NCBI GenBank assembly: GCA_013396915.1
Contig: VWZL01001934.1
Span: 79,122 to 143,121, forward strand
Reading direction: 5' to 3'
From: Stercorarius parasiticus
Taxonomy: Eukaryota; Chordata; Aves; Charadriiformes; Stercorariidae
DNA: 64,000 bases
Below are positions 60,201 to 64,000 of this stretch, in pieces; the stretch's first letter is position 1, and each line of letters starts with the position of its first letter. The notes beneath the pieces were generated by a model. It worked only from the letters and a program-made list of their open reading frames with translations, was not told the DNA's origin and did no database searches. Position numbers and translations under genes: made by a program.

Positions 60201-63200
60201 CATACATAAAATGGACTGTAAAGCCTCTTAAAAGATACTTTGTCTGGAGTTGCTTTCTTTTCCCTAAGCTCTTCGGTTAAACAGGGACGTTTGTCTGCTG
60301 TTACAGGCAGGAGGATATTTTTTTTCTCCTATCCCAAGCGGCTGCTGTCTAAGGCTTGTTTCCAGGGTGTTTCAGAAGTTAACACCACAACATCCTCAAC
60401 TCCTTTGTGGTGTCAGATTTGGCTTTTGAAAATCCATAACTCCCACACTATATAAGTTTGGTTAATTGGCTTGCTCTGTAACTTCAAGACCAGTTTCCAG
60501 GTATGGCCATCCAAATATACATCATATCTAATAGGAGATTTTGAGATATTCATACATCCACTGAATGGAACAGAGCGCCCTATGTTGCTGTATTGTAAAA
60601 TGAATTGCTTACATTATGAATTCAGCTGTGTAGATGAGACGAACTAAGTTAACGTATTAAATCCAAAGCACCTGATAAAGCAGTCCAGTAGATCAGAACA
60701 TCTATTCCCTGTGTACAGAATAGTGGAAAGAACCACAAAGGAGTTCAACGTACACATGATGACTTTTAAAGAAGATGCATAATTACTCCAGAAGGTGTCT
60801 GGTAGGACAATTTTTTGAAATCAGGTTTACTTAAAGCTGCAACATTTCCAGATGGCAGAACTACACCCCATCTGTTAGCAGACATTTTTGATAAAAAGCT
60901 CTAAAGACTCTTCCATTTTTCCAGTAAAACTCCGCTGCCTACAGGTGATTAACTGGGAACAGACCCATAGAGAAAACTGGGCCAGGTAGTGTCTTGCTGG
61001 ATCGCACGCCTGAGGCTCATCAACCTCACCACCAGGTATCGGCAAGTATTAATAATGCCAAAGCTGGAGGGGCTGGCCCTGGGCAGGCGCTTAGCAACTG
61101 TGCCATCTCCTACCAGAACAACCAGAAAGGAAAAGGTCCCGCAAAGTTGATGGAAAAGCAGGGAGTGGAAAATGGGCCTTCAGGCAGCTATTCCTTTTTC
61201 TCCTTTACGGAGCACTAGCATTCTCATCCTGGCCCAAGAATTGCACCATCATGGAAGTGCCTTTCACTTAGACAAGTTTACCTATGCAATGTTTCTTTTG
61301 AAAAAGTAACATCTTGAAAAATTACATGATAAGAGAAGGTATTCTTCCTGTCCTTCGTAAGCCTATGAAGTTAAGAGTCTTGCTGAGCATGTACTGGGGA
61401 GGAAGGGAGTTAGCCTTTCCAACCAGCTCATGTAAATGTGCTGGAAAGCTAAGCTAACATACGTAGGTTCATTTATCTTCGTAAGAAGAATGAAGCCTAC
61501 TCTTCTAGCTTTTGTATCTCCTCAGCCCATCTCACTTACAAGAAAAGATGATTCTTTGCTACTTTTAGTTAACTTAATTTGTTCGCTGTCTTCAAATCTT
61601 TCATGTGAACTGCTTTTGGAAAGCAACAGTTGTTTGAACTTGCATGATTTAATTCAACTTTGTGTTGAATAAGAGCCTTCATGCATTTCTTTTCTGCTTC
61701 CCTCTACTTCTGTCTATTACATGATAGAATATGCTCAAATTTTTTTTTTTAGTGCTGCGAGTGTTGCCATTGTGAGAAGCGGGAAGGCAACAATTGCAAA
61801 CCAGTGAGCATTATTGTCTGTGCTTTGCCCTGGAGAACAGATGTGCAAACAAGTATTGAAAACCAGTGGGGAAAAAACAGATGTTAAGTCAAGCTCTCTT
61901 CCCTTTGGCTTTGTGCTAATGACACTTTCAGGTGGGTGGGCCAGCTAAATGCAGAGAGCATAATACCGGCTCGTCTCATCAGAGATGGTCTTTTCTTTAT
62001 TCAGAAGTTCTGCTCCAAATGTTAAATCACTTAAAGCTCAAGGATATTTATGTCTAGGATTATTTGAAAGCCTGTGTTTGCTGTAGGTTTGTTGTTGGCT
62101 TTTTTTAAAATGTTTTTTAATATTGGTTCTCTGTATTCTTTATTGTAAAAACTCTGCTGGCAGCAGTGGTCTCTGTTGCAGTTGTTTTATCCTCACCTGA
62201 TAAATGGGAGTATGAGAGAGGCTGATAGGCAGCGTGTGCAGCAGAAGGTCTGTGATACTTCAAGATTTTGGGAAGGAGAGGAAAAGCAGCGTATGTAAAA
62301 TGTCTCATGGTCAGCATATTAGGAAATAAAAATTGGTACTCTTACCTGCAACAGGTGACATCCTGTGTCGCCTGACATGCTGTGTCACCTTCATGCTTTT
62401 TGCGTGTATCTTGTCATCTTACCAAACTTCCACCAAAGACAAAAACCTGTTTCATGAAGATCCATAGTCTTTCTTGGTTGCTTGAACCTCTTCCTCCTGC
62501 CGGCTCTGCTCACTGCTGGAGTCTAGGGAGGGCTAGAAATTCTGAACCTGAGGGAACATAATGGTTAGCTACTCTGGTCCCTTTTAAACAAGCCCCGACC
62601 CTGAACTAGTGATACTCACTTAAATTCCAGTTGCATTAGGACATGTCTCCATAGAAGACACTCAGCCTTGATTCCAAAGATTTCAAACAGGGGAATCCCT
62701 GTTTGGTTGTTAGGTATACAGCTCCCACACTTTAATTTCTCTTGTGATGACTTCTGCAGTGCTTTTACATTTGCAGACCACATTCAAATTAAAGCAAGAT
62801 GAAGAATGATCTGTTTATTGATGTCTTTCGTGTACCATCCCAGTGCCCTCGGCAATGGGAGCTACCACCAGGCAAATATTTACTTTACAAATTGGGGTAA
62901 ACGGGATGGAGAGACTCAAGTATTTTGTGCTCTAAATGGAGTAAATTATCAGATTATGTGAGTAAATCTATGCGGGAGAGTTTACTTATCTGTTTGCCTT
63001 ATCTTAATGCATGCTCAAAAATAGGAAGGCAATGATAAGGATGGTTCATGAAGGAAGGGAAAAGGCTGAAGGGGCAGAAGTCAGAGGACAGAGGGATGAA
63101 AGTGAAGCAGCTTATAAGTGAATATCCCAAATCGCAAGGATTTAACTCAGCATTCTGGTGGAGTTAGAGGGGGCTCAGAGGCCGAAGGCTTGCGTACTTC

Positions 63201-64000
63201 AGGGTAGGTGGAGCTGAATGCTTTAGGTCAGTGTTCCCCCTGTGGTGCATAAGACTGCATGTTCCAAAATAGCTAACATTCGCTTCATATCAAGCCTTTT
63301 TTAAGGATATTTCAGACGTGGCACATTGACAGATGCGGTCAAATAATTCTGAAAATACAGGTTAGGGTTTCCTTTACTGTAATAGCATCATAGACAGACA
63401 AAAATGTATTACCTTACTTATGCTGTTCTCTTCTCTGGTGATGTTATCTAGTTTAAAGGTATTTTTATTTCACTGGGTATTAATGAGCCTTGAGAGTGAA
63501 TGCAAAAATAGAATGTGGTAGAGAGTTGTGTAAATATGCAAGTTGATTCCGTGAACTGTGTTTTATTATTTGATTAGCGAGTAGCGGGCTAGTGAGCTCT
63601 GGGATTTGCTGCTTTGCTGGTAATAGGCAGGTTTTTTAAATGTTGGGCAAACACATTATGAGTGTGACTCTGTGTAGTAGAATTAGAAGAACAAGTGTAT
63701 TTTTATTACTTTTCCTTTTTGGATAAATGTTTGTGATTACTGCAGCAGATGTCTGGTTTTTATACTTACAGTTGCATGGTGACAGTCTTTCAGGCTTCGC
63801 GCTGGACGTATTCCTAACTGTGACTCAACCGCTGATGGAAGAAGGAATGGAATTAGAGGAGGTGAAACAACAAGTGTTATTACTGATCAGCAGTAGGACT
63901 AAATGCAGGACTGATTAGTGTCTATATTTGTTCTTTTCCTAGTGAAAGCCGTCAGGTGAAGGAAGTCCTTGTAAGTGTTTCTGAAGTACCTTTACTCAAG
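48243..64000. other. Intergenic region, no confirmed gene
   Basis: About 15.8 kb without a recognisable conserved gene. Items of interest are the overlapping palindromes at 55,391-55,424, a frame-compatible pair of exon-like segments at 56,638-56,788 and 57,465-57,669, and an AT-rich block with several homeodomain-type TAATTA/CAATTA cores at about 59,840-59,960. Any of these could belong to a transcript or enhancer, but sequence alone does not establish it. Confidence 0.5.
55391..55424. repeat. Two overlapping perfect inverted repeats
   Basis: Stem 1 is TCTCAAAGAAC/GTTCTTTGAGA (55,391-55,401 and 55,407-55,417, 5-nt loop). Stem 2 is AGCTAGTTC/GAACTAGCT (55,402-55,410 and 55,416-55,424, 5-nt loop). 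The loop and right arm of stem 1 form the left arm of stem 2, so the foldings exclude each other. Confidence 0.9.

Noticed and set aside
63746..63861. Exon-like open segment near the right edge with a 28-nt micro-exon-like unit at 63,943-63,970
   Set aside because: Joining the two at their apparent splice sites gives an immediate in-frame stop, and the window ends before anything further can be followed.

Overview
The window is vertebrate nuclear DNA, almost certainly from a bird. Four 5'-truncated CR1 LINE copies have the avian-type 3' end (octamers like ATTCTATG after a conserved 'ggtcccttccaac' block). The one clear gene is spliced, has a CpG-island promoter, and encodes a protein I recognise as the bird orthologue of human C1orf159. 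There are no bacterial or viral genes, no CRISPR array, no tRNA and no rRNA that I can see.

Layout. 1-23,300: intergenic, AT-rich, with one reverse-strand CR1 (about 8,876-9,612), some simple repeats and a few exon-like open stretches without partners. 23,320-24,060: CpG island with a YY1 site and two opposed ACTACAA/ZNF143-type motifs; it contains a short run of Ns. About 23,593-42,515: C1orf159 on the + strand in ten exons. Exons 1 and 2 are 5' UTR, exons 3-10 carry a 609-nt reading frame (202 aa plus stop), and exon 10 carries a 3' UTR of about 2.6 kb. Introns 1 and 2 each hold a CR1 fragment. 42,516-64,000: intergenic, with one more CR1 (about 47,965-48,242), a (CA)n tract, several perfect short inverted repeats, and a pair of frame-compatible exon-like segments near 56.6 and 57.5 kb.

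The C1orf159 product reads as a small type I membrane protein: signal peptide, an ectodomain with eight cysteines and four N-glycosylation sequons, one transmembrane helix, and a short basic cytoplasmic tail ending in S-N-V. The gene structure suggests isoform control. Exons 5, 6 and 7 are all symmetric phase-1 exons, so the transmembrane exon can be skipped in frame. Two consecutive micro-exons (26 and 31 nt) together make an in-frame 19-codon cassette in the tail. The function of the family is not established as far as I know. Much of the window is ordinary intergenic and intronic DNA, and no dramatic new system is evident.
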